Source: DASQHW01 sp963837155 (GTDB lineage: Bacteria > Actinomycetota > Acidimicrobiia > IMCC26256 > PALSA-610). From it: a stretch of DNA of 64,000 bases. The stretch spans positions 992,001 through 1,056,000 of the forward strand of contig CAWIMB010000001.1 of NCBI GenBank assembly GCA_963837155.1, in the 5' to 3' direction. Below, piece by piece: positions 27,674-36,161 of this stretch. The first letter of the stretch is position 1. Each line of letters begins with the position of its first letter. A model generated the notes under the pieces. That model did not search any database and was not told where the DNA came from. It worked only from the letters and a program-made list of their open reading frames with translations. A program made the position numbers and the translations under genes.

Positions 27674-28493
27674 CTACGCGCGCGCAGGCGAGTCGGAGTC
27701 CGGCTTCGGCGCCGGCGATCGTTTCGAGCGCGGCGAGTCGCGACTTCGTTGGGTTGGGAATCATGGACGGCGTCTTCTGCGAGGAGAACACGAAGTTCTG
27801 ATTTCGCCAGTCTGCGAGATCGATCGAGACGCGCAGCAATCGATCGATGTCTTTGCCGAACTCATGGAATACGAGGTAGTCATCAGACCGGTTGCCGTGA
27901 TACGACGGTTCGAGAAGGTGGTGGATCCGTTCGCCGTTGTGCCGGGCGCGGCAACGCGTGAGGGTGTTCCATATTACCGGTGTCGTGAAAAGTACGAGGC
28001 CATCCTGTTTGATAACGCGGCGGCATTCGTCGGCAGCGCGTCGTGGGTCGTTCACATGCTCGATGGTGTCGCTGTGCATGAAAAGGTCAAACGTATCGTT
28101 CGAATACGTCATGCATTCGATGTTCTGGTGTGAGTCAGAGCCGTACTCGGCGTATGTGAGATAGTCGAGCTGCGTCAGCGTGGAATGAAGCTCATGGCAC
28201 ACGTTGAGCTCGCAGACGCGGAGCCTGTGGGCATTCGCGACCGGTACCCACTCCTTCAGCGAAGACGTGCCGAAGCCGTACTTCGACTCGAGGATCGCCT
28301 TGGCGAGTCCCTGCGCGCGGAGATTGACGCCGCAGTGTGCGCAGAGTGTTCCCTCACGGCGATTGAACAGCCGCGCGAGCCGATCAGAAATGCCCCACGT
28401 CCGCTGCAGGGTTTCGTCGATCGCGACGACGAAGCGGTAAGCGGCCGGCTCGCCGCAGTTGTAGCAATGCATCGGATTGGCTATTCCCCGCAT
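27674..28493 (-). CDS. Zinc-ribbon class I SAM methyltransferase (frameshifted near C-terminus)
   Basis: About 270 residues. An N-terminal CxxC pair (MHCYNCGE and LCAHCGVNLR) suggests a zinc ribbon. It is followed by a reduced Rossmann methyltransferase core: VCELNVCHELHSTL, FDLFMHSDTIEHVNDPRRAA, VIKQDGLVLFTTPV. This type (Methyltransf_11/23 with a metal-binding head) is seen in glycan loci. The open frame otherwise runs on into the sulfotransferase gene out of phase. A frame change near 27730 would give a natural C-terminus (PAPKPDSDSPARA) and a TAG at 27674, 7 bp before the sulfotransferase start. The start could also be the ATG at 28472. Confidence 0.68.
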
Positions 28494-28679
28494 TGAGGCC
28501 GATCAGACGGTGCCGGCACGATGGCGGCCCCGTTCTGTGCCTGAACCCCGTCCCGGCTCGCTCGGTCCCTGCCGCACGAGGTCTGGTCTGACATCCGGCC
28601 ACCAGGACAACGACTTCCGAGACCGCGGCTACGGCGCGCGAATGGCCGGGCTCGGGAAGGTTGGTGTTTGCTAACGAGG
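28494..28679. other. Divergent intergenic region
   Basis: 186 bp between the minus-strand zinc-ribbon methyltransferase and the plus-strand TylF-like gene. A purine-rich GAGG lies directly before the ATG at 28680. No open frame, RNA motif or clear promoter pair was recognised, although promoters for both sides must lie here. Confidence 0.4.
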
Positions 28680-29525
28680 ATGACCGTCGAGATGATGTCA
28701 GAGATCGGCCGGGCCTACCTCGAGCTGCTCAAGCGGTCTGTGCTCGGATTGACGGTTGGCCCCGCGACGCTGTACATGCCGAAGGGCCGCGGCCGTAGCC
28801 GCCCTCGCAACTGGATCATCGGCGCGTTGCAACGCCGGGGTGGCGCGGTACTGGCTGAGCCCGTGCTATTCGATCTCGCCTCGAACACGGAGGGGACGGT
28901 TTCGGTGTGGGGGCTTCCGCCGTGGCCAATGACGATGATCGGGTCGGTGCGGCTCGAAAACGTTGGGGAGTGCATTCGCAGAGTGATTGCCGACGGGGTC
29001 CCCGGCGATGTGATCGAGACCGGCGTATGGCGTGGTGGCACGTGCATTTTCATGCGGGGTGCGCTGCGGGCGCACGGCGTCACTGACCGCACCGTCTACG
29101 TCGCGGACTCCTTCGCCGGAGTTCCACCGCCCGACGCCGATGCGTACCCGGCCGACAAAGGCCTCGACTTGTACACGTGGCCCGGCCTCGCCGTCAGCCT
29201 CGCGGAGGTCAAGGCGAACTTCGCGCGCTACGGCCTTTTGGACGAGCAGGTGACGTTCGTCGAAGGCTGGTTTCGCGACACGCTCCCGACCCTCCGTGGA
29301 CATACGTGGTCCGTGGTGCGCCTCGACGGCGATCTGTACGAATCGACGATGGACGCGCTCGAGAACCTGTATCCGGACCTCGCAGCGGGCGGTTGGCTCA
29401 TTGTCGACGACTACGAGATCCCGGCCTGCGCCGAAGCGGTACACGATTACCGCGAGCGGCAGGCGATCACCGAGCCAATCGTCGCGATCGATTGGACCGG
29501 GATCTGCTGGCAGAAAAAGGGTTGA
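28680..29525 (+). CDS. TylF/macrocin O-methyltransferase family protein
   Basis: A 281-residue TylF-type, metal-dependent sugar O-methyltransferase. Motif I region GDVIETGVWRGGTCIFMRG, then VYVADSFAGVPPPDADAYPAD, FVEGWFRDTLPTL, VRLDGDLYESTMDALENLYP and LIVDDYEIPACAEAV (metal-binding aspartates) are all hallmark blocks. Family members methylate deoxysugars of macrolides and sugars in surface glycans. ATG 28680 is used; ATGs at 28692 and 28695 are alternatives. It overlaps the convergent glycosyltransferase end by 59 bp, which may be an indel artefact in that gene. Confidence 0.88.
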   Translation: MTVEMMSEIGRAYLELLKRSVLGLTVGPATLYMPKGRGRSRPRNWIIGALQRRGGAVLAEPVLFDLASNTEGTVSVWGLPPWPMTMIGSVRLENVGECIRRVIADGVPGDVIETGVWRGGTCIFMRGALRAHGVTDRTVYVADSFAGVPPPDADAYPADKGLDLYTWPGLAVSLAEVKANFARYGLLDEQVTFVEGWFRDTLPTLRGHTWSVVRLDGDLYESTMDALENLYPDLAAGGWLIVDDYEIPACAEAVHDYRERQAITEPIVAIDWTGICWQKKG

Positions 29526-30330
29526 GCGCTGCGACTTGCCGTTGCATGCGACCGCGCCGACTAGGGCGGGTCGTCTGCCCCGTGTTGGGGTCGATGCCAG
29601 CCCTCTGTTGCCAGTCGTCACCCCACTTGCGTCGCAGTCCGGCGATCAGCACGGGATACCCGCGCTCCGCGTACTCTTGGAGCCCGCCCTCGAACACGGT
29701 CTTGCCAGTCGTCGACTTCTCGTGGTGCAGGTATGCCCGCTCGGTGACTGCGACGTCGAGGCCGGTGGCGCGCACGCGCAAGCAATAGTCAACCTCGGCG
29801 CCCCACCCAATCGGCGCGAATGTCTCGTCGTCGAGCAGCCCGACCGAGTCAATGGTCGACGCCGGCACGAACATGCAAGTGCCGTCGACGAACTCCGCGG
29901 TGTAGTGCGTCGCTCGCGGCCGATACTGCTCGACCGGCCCCGTATAACGCGGACGTTGATGGTGCCAGTAGCAGTCGTACACGGGTCCGACCAATCCCGC
30001 CCCGGACTCCTGCCAGCCGCGTAACAGGCCGGCGATGAAACCGATGGAGAGACGGGTGTCGTTGTTGAGCCAGACGAAGCCGACGTGATCGGGTCGTCGT
30101 CGTTCGATCGTGCCGAAGTTCGTCCCGCCCGCCCACCCCAGGTTGGAGCCCGGACGAAGCACGTTCTCGTCGCCGACCGCTGGGTAGTCGCCGCGGTTGT
30201 CGACGACGACGACGTCGGCGAGCTCGGATTCGCGCCGCAAGTCACCGAGCAGCTCGTGCGTCATCTCGTGGTGCCCGTGCACGGGCACGACGACCAGCGC
30301 GCGACCACCCATGCCGCCGGTCTGCTTCAC
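29467..30330 (-). CDS. Glycosyltransferase family 2 (rhamnosyltransferase-like)
   Basis: A GT2 enzyme of 287 residues. LVVVPVHGHHEMTHELL begins the fold. VVVVDNRGDYPAV, RPGSNLGWAGGTNFG, FVWLNNDTRLSIGFI (DxD-equivalent NDT) and FAPIGWGAEVDYCLR follow. Lacking a long C-terminal domain, it resembles the rhamnosyl/galactofuranosyl-like GT2 subgroup. The GTG at 30330 overlaps the stop of the GT8 gene, so these genes are coupled. The last ~30 residues are basic, run under the convergent TylF-like gene, and may not be genuine. Confidence 0.85.
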   Translation of the reverse strand: MKQTGGMGGRALVVVPVHGHHEMTHELLGDLRRESELADVVVVDNRGDYPAVGDENVLRPGSNLGWAGGTNFGTIERRRPDHVGFVWLNNDTRLSIGFIAGLLRGWQESGAGLVGPVYDCYWHHQRPRYTGPVEQYRPRATHYTAEFVDGTCMFVPASTIDSVGLLDDETFAPIGWGAEVDYCLRVRATGLDVAVTERAYLHHEKSTTGKTVFEGGLQEYAERGYPVLIAGLRRKWGDDWQQRAGIDPNTGQTTRPSRRGRMQRQVAALNPFSASRSRSNRSRRLAR

Positions 30331-31286
30331 GACGAGACCCCCCGTCGTGTGCGTACCGCTCGAAGACGCGCGTACGCCGGAAGTTGCAGCGCCTTCGGAA
30401 GCCGGCGGATCACCCGGGTCGCCGCGGTGCGTTCGAGCAGCGGCGCCCCGCGCCACGGTGTCATCGCGAGCGTCCGCAGGTATCGCTCGCGGAACGGGTG
30501 CTGGCAGAGGTAGTGCCAAGGCTTGACGAAGCTTGGGCCCTCGAAGTGCACGATCGCCGACGCCGTGACCGCGGCCCGAAGCGCAGTTTCACCGAACACA
30601 TTGCGCGCCAGTGGTTCCCAGAACCAGAAACTGTTCATCGCGTTCCACCGTGGCTCGAGGTGATGCCAGCGGTCCGCGAAGACGACATTGAGCGCGTCCT
30701 GATCGAACCATAAGAGGTCATGGCGCGTCGTCGTGACGTACTTCGCGATCGTCTGGAGCGTGTCCTCCGCACGCATTGCTGCGAGATTCATGACGAGCAC
30801 ACCGGCGTTGAAGTAGCAACGCGGATCTGCAATGCCGAGCTGCTCGATGTGCGGCCATTGATTGGGCTCGACGACATTCGACACAGCAGCCAGCGGGACG
30901 CCGTCGAGGGGCATCGTCCACAACGGCTCGACCGAATCGACCGTGAGGGTGTCGGCGTCGAGATAGATGATGCGATCGAGCTCCGGAAGCATCTCGGGGA
31001 GCAGAACTCGGATCCAACTCGTGCGTCCGCCGAACTCGGGACCCTTCGACGGCAACATGCCCAGCCGTTCGGCATCGGCGGCGTGGAACGAGATCTCGCC
31101 GTCGTGGTTTCGCACCATCGCCGCGAAGCGATCTTGCACCGCCTCGGAGAGGTCGCCATCGTGCAGGATGTGCACGTGCATGGGCTGCCGTGTCGAATGC
31201 TGACAAGAGAGCACGGCAGCAGCGCACCACGGAAGGTACGTCGTGTCAGTCGCCAACGCGACATGGACGACCAGGTCAGACATCAC
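30327..31286 (-). CDS. Glycosyltransferase family 8
   Basis: A 319-residue retaining GT-A enzyme of the LgtC/glycogenin type. VHVALATDTTYLPWCAAAV opens it, the metal-binding DxD sits in RIIYLDADTLTVDSV, and YFNAGVLVMNLAAMR and WFDQDALNVVF are family blocks. The C-terminal HFEGPSFVKPWHY is the conserved GT8 HxGxxKPW motif. GT8 enzymes in such loci usually transfer galactose or glucose. It lies 9 bp after the sugar O-methyltransferase and is coupled by overlap to the following GT2 gene, forming a three-gene minus-strand operon. Confidence 0.9.
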   Translation of the reverse strand: MMSDLVVHVALATDTTYLPWCAAAVLSCQHSTRQPMHVHILHDGDLSEAVQDRFAAMVRNHDGEISFHAADAERLGMLPSKGPEFGGRTSWIRVLLPEMLPELDRIIYLDADTLTVDSVEPLWTMPLDGVPLAAVSNVVEPNQWPHIEQLGIADPRCYFNAGVLVMNLAAMRAEDTLQTIAKYVTTTRHDLLWFDQDALNVVFADRWHHLEPRWNAMNSFWFWEPLARNVFGETALRAAVTASAIVHFEGPSFVKPWHYLCQHPFRERYLRTLAMTPWRGAPLLERTAATRVIRRLPKALQLPAYARLRAVRTRRGVSS

Positions 31287-31295
31287 CTCGGCGTC

Positions 31296-32408
31296 TCATA
31301 CCGCCCGACGGAACAGGAGAAACTGGTCGGTCACACGGACGAGCTCTTGGACCGCGGGATCATCGAGCACCGGTTCTGATGCGGACAGCTCGTACCCCGC
31401 CGCCTCCACGAGCGGCCGGAAGTCCCGACGGTTGCCGTTGCGCTCGAACGCGAGCAGCTCGTCGCGGTCGTTGGGGACGATCAGCAGGTAAGGGATGCGG
31501 AGGTGCTCGATCCAGTCGAACCACCAAGAAACCGCTTGGTACGTGCATTCGGAGAAGCTGTGGATGTTCACCGCGAGATCGAAGTACGCGGGCTCGACCG
31601 CGCCTTGCAGCTCAGGTAACGCGACGACGCGTGCAGGGGGCAATACGCCGCGGTACCGGAGGTAGTACTCGCAGAGGAACGTCGACTCGGGAATCGCATC
31701 GACGCAGCAATAGTCGTCGAGGTCTGCGGCCGCTTGGATCATGCGATACGCGGTGCGGCCATAGCCGGCACCGATGTCGAGCACGCGGAGGTGTGGGCGG
31801 TCGAGGATCCCGAGGTGGCGGTCCAGAAAGAGGAGCTCGTTGACCGAATCCAGGAGGTCCCGGCTGACCGTAGGCGCTCCTGGATACGAGAAGGTCCAAC
31901 ACCCGAACGCACCATCCTCGCCGAGCTCGTCAAGCAACTTCCGCGTGTCGCGTTGTCGCACATATTCGGTGAAGATGAAGTACTTGAGCGCCATCGCGCG
32001 CGGCCATTCGCGGTAGTTCCAAACGAACGGGCTCTCACCGCGGAAGTACCGCATGTCGAGCTGGCTCGAGAGCAGCTGGTCGTTCCACAACGACGGGACC
32101 GTCACCGGGAACGCACACGCGGCGTACGCATCGCGCAACGAGACCAGCCGGGGATCGTCACCGGCGAGGTCCGCGGCGGCGCCGGGAGGGAGGGGCGTCG
32201 TGTCGTCGTAGCGCTCTGTCAGCATCTTCCACTCGCGGGGCGACATCGACTGCTCCGCCTGGTCGAGCCAGCGCTGCATCTGCCTTCGCTCCGGGCTCTC
32301 AACGAGCGCCTGAACGTTGCGCCAGCCGCTCCGCAGCCTCCGGCTTAGGCCGGGCCGGCTGCCGAGTATCCGGCGCAGTGCGCGCGCGGGATCAGGCTCG
32401 TTGCTCAT
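31296..32408 (-). CDS. Putative sugar O-methyltransferase
   Basis: A 370-residue protein of the 'putative sugar O-methyltransferase' family found in polysaccharide loci. The N-terminal ~150 residues are specific to that family (NDQLLSSQLDMRYFRGESPF). The SAM-binding motif I is LRVLDIGAGYGRTAYRMI, and DLAVNIHSFSECTYQAVSWW follows. DRHLGILDRPH precedes the Rossmann domain. It is the first gene of the minus-strand trio with GT8 and GT2 genes. The sugar position modified is unknown. Confidence 0.82.
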   Translation of the reverse strand: MSNEPDPARALRRILGSRPGLSRRLRSGWRNVQALVESPERRQMQRWLDQAEQSMSPREWKMLTERYDDTTPLPPGAAADLAGDDPRLVSLRDAYAACAFPVTVPSLWNDQLLSSQLDMRYFRGESPFVWNYREWPRAMALKYFIFTEYVRQRDTRKLLDELGEDGAFGCWTFSYPGAPTVSRDLLDSVNELLFLDRHLGILDRPHLRVLDIGAGYGRTAYRMIQAAADLDDYCCVDAIPESTFLCEYYLRYRGVLPPARVVALPELQGAVEPAYFDLAVNIHSFSECTYQAVSWWFDWIEHLRIPYLLIVPNDRDELLAFERNGNRRDFRPLVEAAGYELSASEPVLDDPAVQELVRVTDQFLLFRRAV

Positions 32409-32496
32409 GCACAGCGGAGTATGTCATCGGGCTCGGCGACGGCACGATCGAGCGATTGGGTTTCAACGCCACAACGCCCGTGGAATACATGTCCTT

Positions 32497-33351
32497 ATGC
32501 CCGATGTCGCGGTCAATCTTGAAGTGTGGCAGAAGAACTGGGATTGGTCGCAAGAGGGCGAGGAATGGTCGGCATCGTGGGGCGGAACCCCAGCTCTTTG
32601 GTTCGGCACCTTGCTACCCCGCATTCACTCGTTCATCCCGACGGGCACGATCTTGGAGATCGCCCCCGGGTACGGCCGCTGGACGCAGTTCCTCCTGGGC
32701 ATGTGTGACCAACTCGTGGTTGTCGATCTGACGCCGCGCTGCATCGAGCACTGCCGCGAGCGCTTCACGCATGCATCCAACATCGAGTACCACGTGAACG
32801 ACGGCCGGTCGCTCGAAATGGTCGCCGACAAGTCGATCGACTTCGTCTTCAGCTTTGACTCCCTCGTACACGCCGACGCCGATGTCCTCGATGCTTACCT
32901 CTCCCAACTCGCCCGCAAGCTGAAACCAAACGGCGTTGGTTTCTTCCACCACTCGAACGCCGCCGAGTACCGCGCGTTGACAATGCTCACGTTCGGCACG
33001 CCGGCTCGCATTCGCAGACGGCTGATGCAGTCGGGTGTCCTCATCAACATTGAGGCGTGGCGGGCCCAGGACATGAGTACGCGGAGGTTTCGCGCGCAAT
33101 GCGACGCCGCCGGGCTCGCGTGTGTCTCCCAGGAGAAGATCAACTGGGAATGCGGGCCGTATCTGACCGATGCGCTCTCGATCTTCACACCTCGGGGTTC
33201 CCGGTGGGAACGTTCACCGCGCGTCACGCACAATCCGCTCTTCCGGCGAGAGTCGCGACGCATAGCCGAGCACTATGCCGAGTCGTCGTATCCGCAAGGT
33301 TCCGGATCGCGAGGAAGGTCGAGCGTCCGGTCCTTGGGCCGACCATTCTGA
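32497..33351 (+). CDS. Class I SAM-dependent methyltransferase
   Basis: A 284-residue methyltransferase. Motif I is TILEIAPGYGRWTQFLLG, then LVVVDLTPRCIEHCRERF and FDSLVHADADVLDAYLSQLA. GVGFFHHSNAAEYRAL is the β5 region. These features match glycan-locus methyltransferases of the Methyltransf_25 type. It is divergent from the putative sugar O-methyltransferase (88 bp gap) and convergent with a GT4 gene, whose end overlaps by 79 bp. That overlap is unusually long and suggests the C-terminus of one of them is distorted by an indel. Confidence 0.8.
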   Translation: MPDVAVNLEVWQKNWDWSQEGEEWSASWGGTPALWFGTLLPRIHSFIPTGTILEIAPGYGRWTQFLLGMCDQLVVVDLTPRCIEHCRERFTHASNIEYHVNDGRSLEMVADKSIDFVFSFDSLVHADADVLDAYLSQLARKLKPNGVGFFHHSNAAEYRALTMLTFGTPARIRRRLMQSGVLINIEAWRAQDMSTRRFRAQCDAAGLACVSQEKINWECGPYLTDALSIFTPRGSRWERSPRVTHNPLFRRESRRIAEHYAESSYPQGSGSRGRSSVRSLGRPF

Positions 33352-34577
33352 AAACGAACGGCGGCCGCGACATGCCACTCCTCGAGTACGTCGGCGAGGC
33401 CGTTCACGTCGAGCTGATCCGCGGTGCGGATCCCGCCCATGACGATCCGCCGTCGAACCTCCGTATCAGCGTGTACAAGGGACACCGCGGCCGCGAGCGC
33501 GGGCGAGTCGCCGGCAGGAAACAACACGCAGTTGTAGCCATCACGCAAGAATTCAGCCGATCCGCCGGCGCCGCTCGCGACGACAGGGGTTCCGCACGCC
33601 ATTGCTTCGATCGGGACGAGCCCGAATGGCTCTTCCCACTCGGTCGGGAACACGAGCACGTCGACCGCCGCATACCGCGCCGCGAGCTCGTGCCGTTCGA
33701 GCGATCCAAACGTGACGCGGTCCGCGACGCCGAGCTCGTGAACGAGTTGCGAATATCGCGCGCGCTCTTTGGCCGCGCCGCGGCCGTAGCAGGCAAGTGT
33801 TGCCTCTGGCGGAAGATGGGGGAGCGCGCGCAGAAGCGTGTCCACACCCTTCGTCGGGTCGAGTCGTCCGACGTACAGGAGGCGCGGTCCAGAATCGCGA
33901 TCGCGCGGCGTTTGAACGAATGGAAACGCGTCGCGTTCGATGCCGCTGTAGACGACCGTCGAGCACGCGTACTCCCCCGGGTTCTGCGCCATGACGCGCC
34001 GCCTGGTGAAGTCGCTCACGAAGCAGAACGCACTGCTATCTCCGCTGTCTCCGATGTTGCCAACGGTGGTGGACAGACCGGTCACCTTTTCCACCACCCG
34101 CCCCGCGAGGGAACGCACGGCGCCGCCGGAGAACATCGACGTCCACGCGTCGACGCGCTCTGCGTACCCGGGCCATTCATCGCAGACGACGTACACGACC
34201 GGGATATTGGTTCGCTCGAGCTGGCGAACGATGCTCGCCGATATGGCCACCATGTGCCAGATCGACACGACGTCGGGGCGGTGCTCGGCGAGGTGTTGCG
34301 CCAGCGTGCGGCGGTTGTGTCGCTCGATGGCGACGCGTTCCCGGACGGACGGCCGAGCCCGGCTCGCCTCGTACAGATGTGGGCGAAGCTCTCGGTACAC
34401 CCGCTGCTCGTGCGTGGCATCCGCCGGGGCCGCCCCGGGTAGAGATTCGTCGCCGCACAGGATGCGCACGTCGTGACCACGCGCGATGAGCCGCTTCATC
34501 ACGTCGAAGCACGACAGCTCATAGCCGCCGAAATGGTGGGGCGGATACCAGCTTGTTATCGTGAGGATGCGGGCCAT
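33273..34577 (-). CDS. Glycosyltransferase family 4
   Basis: A 434-residue GT-B enzyme. It shows ILTITSWYPPHHFGGYELSC (N-terminal Gly-rich acceptor loop), VVSIWHMVAISASIVR, STVVYSGIERDAFPF, RLLYVGRLDPTKGVDTLLRA and the donor-binding E-x7-E motif in EEPFGLVPIEAMACGTPVV. It is full length and unbroken. On the minus strand it is divergent from the O-antigen-ligase-like gene (78 bp gap). The last ~25 residues run under the convergent methyltransferase gene. Confidence 0.9.
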   Translation of the reverse strand: MARILTITSWYPPHHFGGYELSCFDVMKRLIARGHDVRILCGDESLPGAAPADATHEQRVYRELRPHLYEASRARPSVRERVAIERHNRRTLAQHLAEHRPDVVSIWHMVAISASIVRQLERTNIPVVYVVCDEWPGYAERVDAWTSMFSGGAVRSLAGRVVEKVTGLSTTVGNIGDSGDSSAFCFVSDFTRRRVMAQNPGEYACSTVVYSGIERDAFPFVQTPRDRDSGPRLLYVGRLDPTKGVDTLLRALPHLPPEATLACYGRGAAKERARYSQLVHELGVADRVTFGSLERHELAARYAAVDVLVFPTEWEEPFGLVPIEAMACGTPVVASGAGGSAEFLRDGYNCVLFPAGDSPALAAAVSLVHADTEVRRRIVMGGIRTADQLDVNGLADVLEEWHVAAAVRFQNGRPKDRTLDLPRDPEPCGYDDSA

Positions 34578-34655
34578 TGACGCGAGCAGATGTGATCGGG
34601 CGGCAAGACATCAGCCTATGAGCGCCACCGTCCCCCCTGCCGAAAGTACGCGCCC

Positions 34656-36161
34656 GTGACGTCCTTCGTGTCGCATGCGCGACGACGCGCGCTCTCCTTG
34701 TGGCCGTGGCTCGTTCCGATTGCAGTCGCGGGCTTCATCTTCCTGCGACGAGGAAGCCTGCTGCCGAGTGGAGTTTCTGCCCTGCTCGCGCTGACGGTCG
34801 TGCTGATCGCGTCCCGCCGTCCGGACCGGTGCATCCTCTTCCTGATCGTGGGCCTCCCGTTCCAAGGGCTGGTGCTCGCCCAGTTCTACGCGTGGGGCGT
34901 GCCGGGCTCGATCGTGAGGCCGCTCGGCGGTTGGAAGGAAGTGGTCGCGCTTGCGGTCGTCGTTGCCGGCGTGCGGGGGTTCCGGGCGAGTGGCCGCCGT
35001 CTCGACAATCTCGATCTCCTCGCGCTCGGCTACATCGCGATCCTCGTTGTGTATGCGGTCCTCCCGCACTTGTTCGCGCCTGGCGCACCGGCCGCGTTGA
35101 ACGCACGGTCGCTTGCGTTTCGATACAGCGCCACCTTCGTTGTTCTCCTGCTCGCCGCCCGCCACGCGCAGCTCCCGAGGGACTTTGCTACACGCGCGGC
35201 GCGCGTCGTGCTGATCGTCGGTGGCGTCGTCGCCGCGATCGCTGTATACGAGTACTTCTTCTCCGACGCGTGGAACTCGTTCATTGTCGATCGCGTGAAG
35301 TACCTCAAGTACCAAGTAGAAGTGCTCGACGCGAGACCGTTCAGCATGACGGACGTTCGTCGGTACAACACGGTCGGCGGTCGCGACGTGCTTCGCGCCG
35401 GTTCGGTCTTCCTCGATTCTTCGCCGTGCGGATTCTTCTTGCTGCTGCCGTTCGCGGTCGCGGTCGAACGGCGGCTGCGCTCCGGGCGCGGTGGCGGCGC
35501 GCTGCTCTTTATGATCAGTCTCGCGTTGCTCTTCACGCAGACCCGCGCCGCACTCATCGGCGCGCTTGTGATCGTCTATCTTGCGGTCCGCCCTGCGGCC
35601 GGTCGTACCTCGCGCCGGCGAGTGCAGTTCGGGTTCATCCTCGCCGCCGGCCTAATCCTCGCGGTGCCGGTCGCGTCGGCAACCGGCCTGAACGATCGCA
35701 TCACGACCGCCACGAACGGACAGGACCAATCGGCTACCGACCACGAGAACTCTTTCTGGGACAGTGTCGAGGTCCTGCACCAGAGCCCGTTCGGGAAGGG
35801 TCTCGGGACGGCGGCCGGTATCGGGCAGCGGTTCATTCCCGCAAGCGCCACCGTCAGCGAGAACAACTATCTGCAGGTCGGCGTCGAGACCGGGATCATC
35901 TCGATGATTGTCTTCGGTGCCCTCATGATCGTGTTGGTCCGGCGATTGACGCAGGCCACGCGCCGTGTCCCCGACCTCGGCGTCGCGGCAACTCGCAGCG
36001 CCGCGATCGCGCTCGCGATCGGCGCATTGTTCCTCCACACCTGGGACGAGTTTGCGGTCTCGTGGACCTTCTGGGCAATGGCGGGCGTCGCGATCGGTGC
36101 GGCGGAAGGGGCCCGCCGACGGGCCTCGGTTCCGCCGGCCACGGAGATCGCAGCACGATGA
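34656..36161 (+). CDS. O-antigen ligase/polymerase-like membrane protein
   Basis: A 501-residue integral membrane protein with about eleven hydrophobic helices and a large extracytoplasmic loop (about residues 205-265, 315-400). The Wzy_C/WaaL-type core LLFTQTRAALIGALVIVYLA and the downstream loop with ENSFWDSVEVLHQSPFGKGLG, then ENNYLQVGVETGIISMIVFG, are typical of the O-antigen ligase superfamily. It could ligate the glycan to an acceptor or polymerise repeat units. The GTG at 34656 is the start. Its stop overlaps the next gene's ATG (ATGA). No Wzx flippase is visible in the window. Confidence 0.83.
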   Translation: MTSFVSHARRRALSLWPWLVPIAVAGFIFLRRGSLLPSGVSALLALTVVLIASRRPDRCILFLIVGLPFQGLVLAQFYAWGVPGSIVRPLGGWKEVVALAVVVAGVRGFRASGRRLDNLDLLALGYIAILVVYAVLPHLFAPGAPAALNARSLAFRYSATFVVLLLAARHAQLPRDFATRAARVVLIVGGVVAAIAVYEYFFSDAWNSFIVDRVKYLKYQVEVLDARPFSMTDVRRYNTVGGRDVLRAGSVFLDSSPCGFFLLLPFAVAVERRLRSGRGGGALLFMISLALLFTQTRAALIGALVIVYLAVRPAAGRTSRRRVQFGFILAAGLILAVPVASATGLNDRITTATNGQDQSATDHENSFWDSVEVLHQSPFGKGLGTAAGIGQRFIPASATVSENNYLQVGVETGIISMIVFGALMIVLVRRLTQATRRVPDLGVAATRSAAIALAIGALFLHTWDEFAVSWTFWAMAGVAIGAAEGARRRASVPPATEIAAR

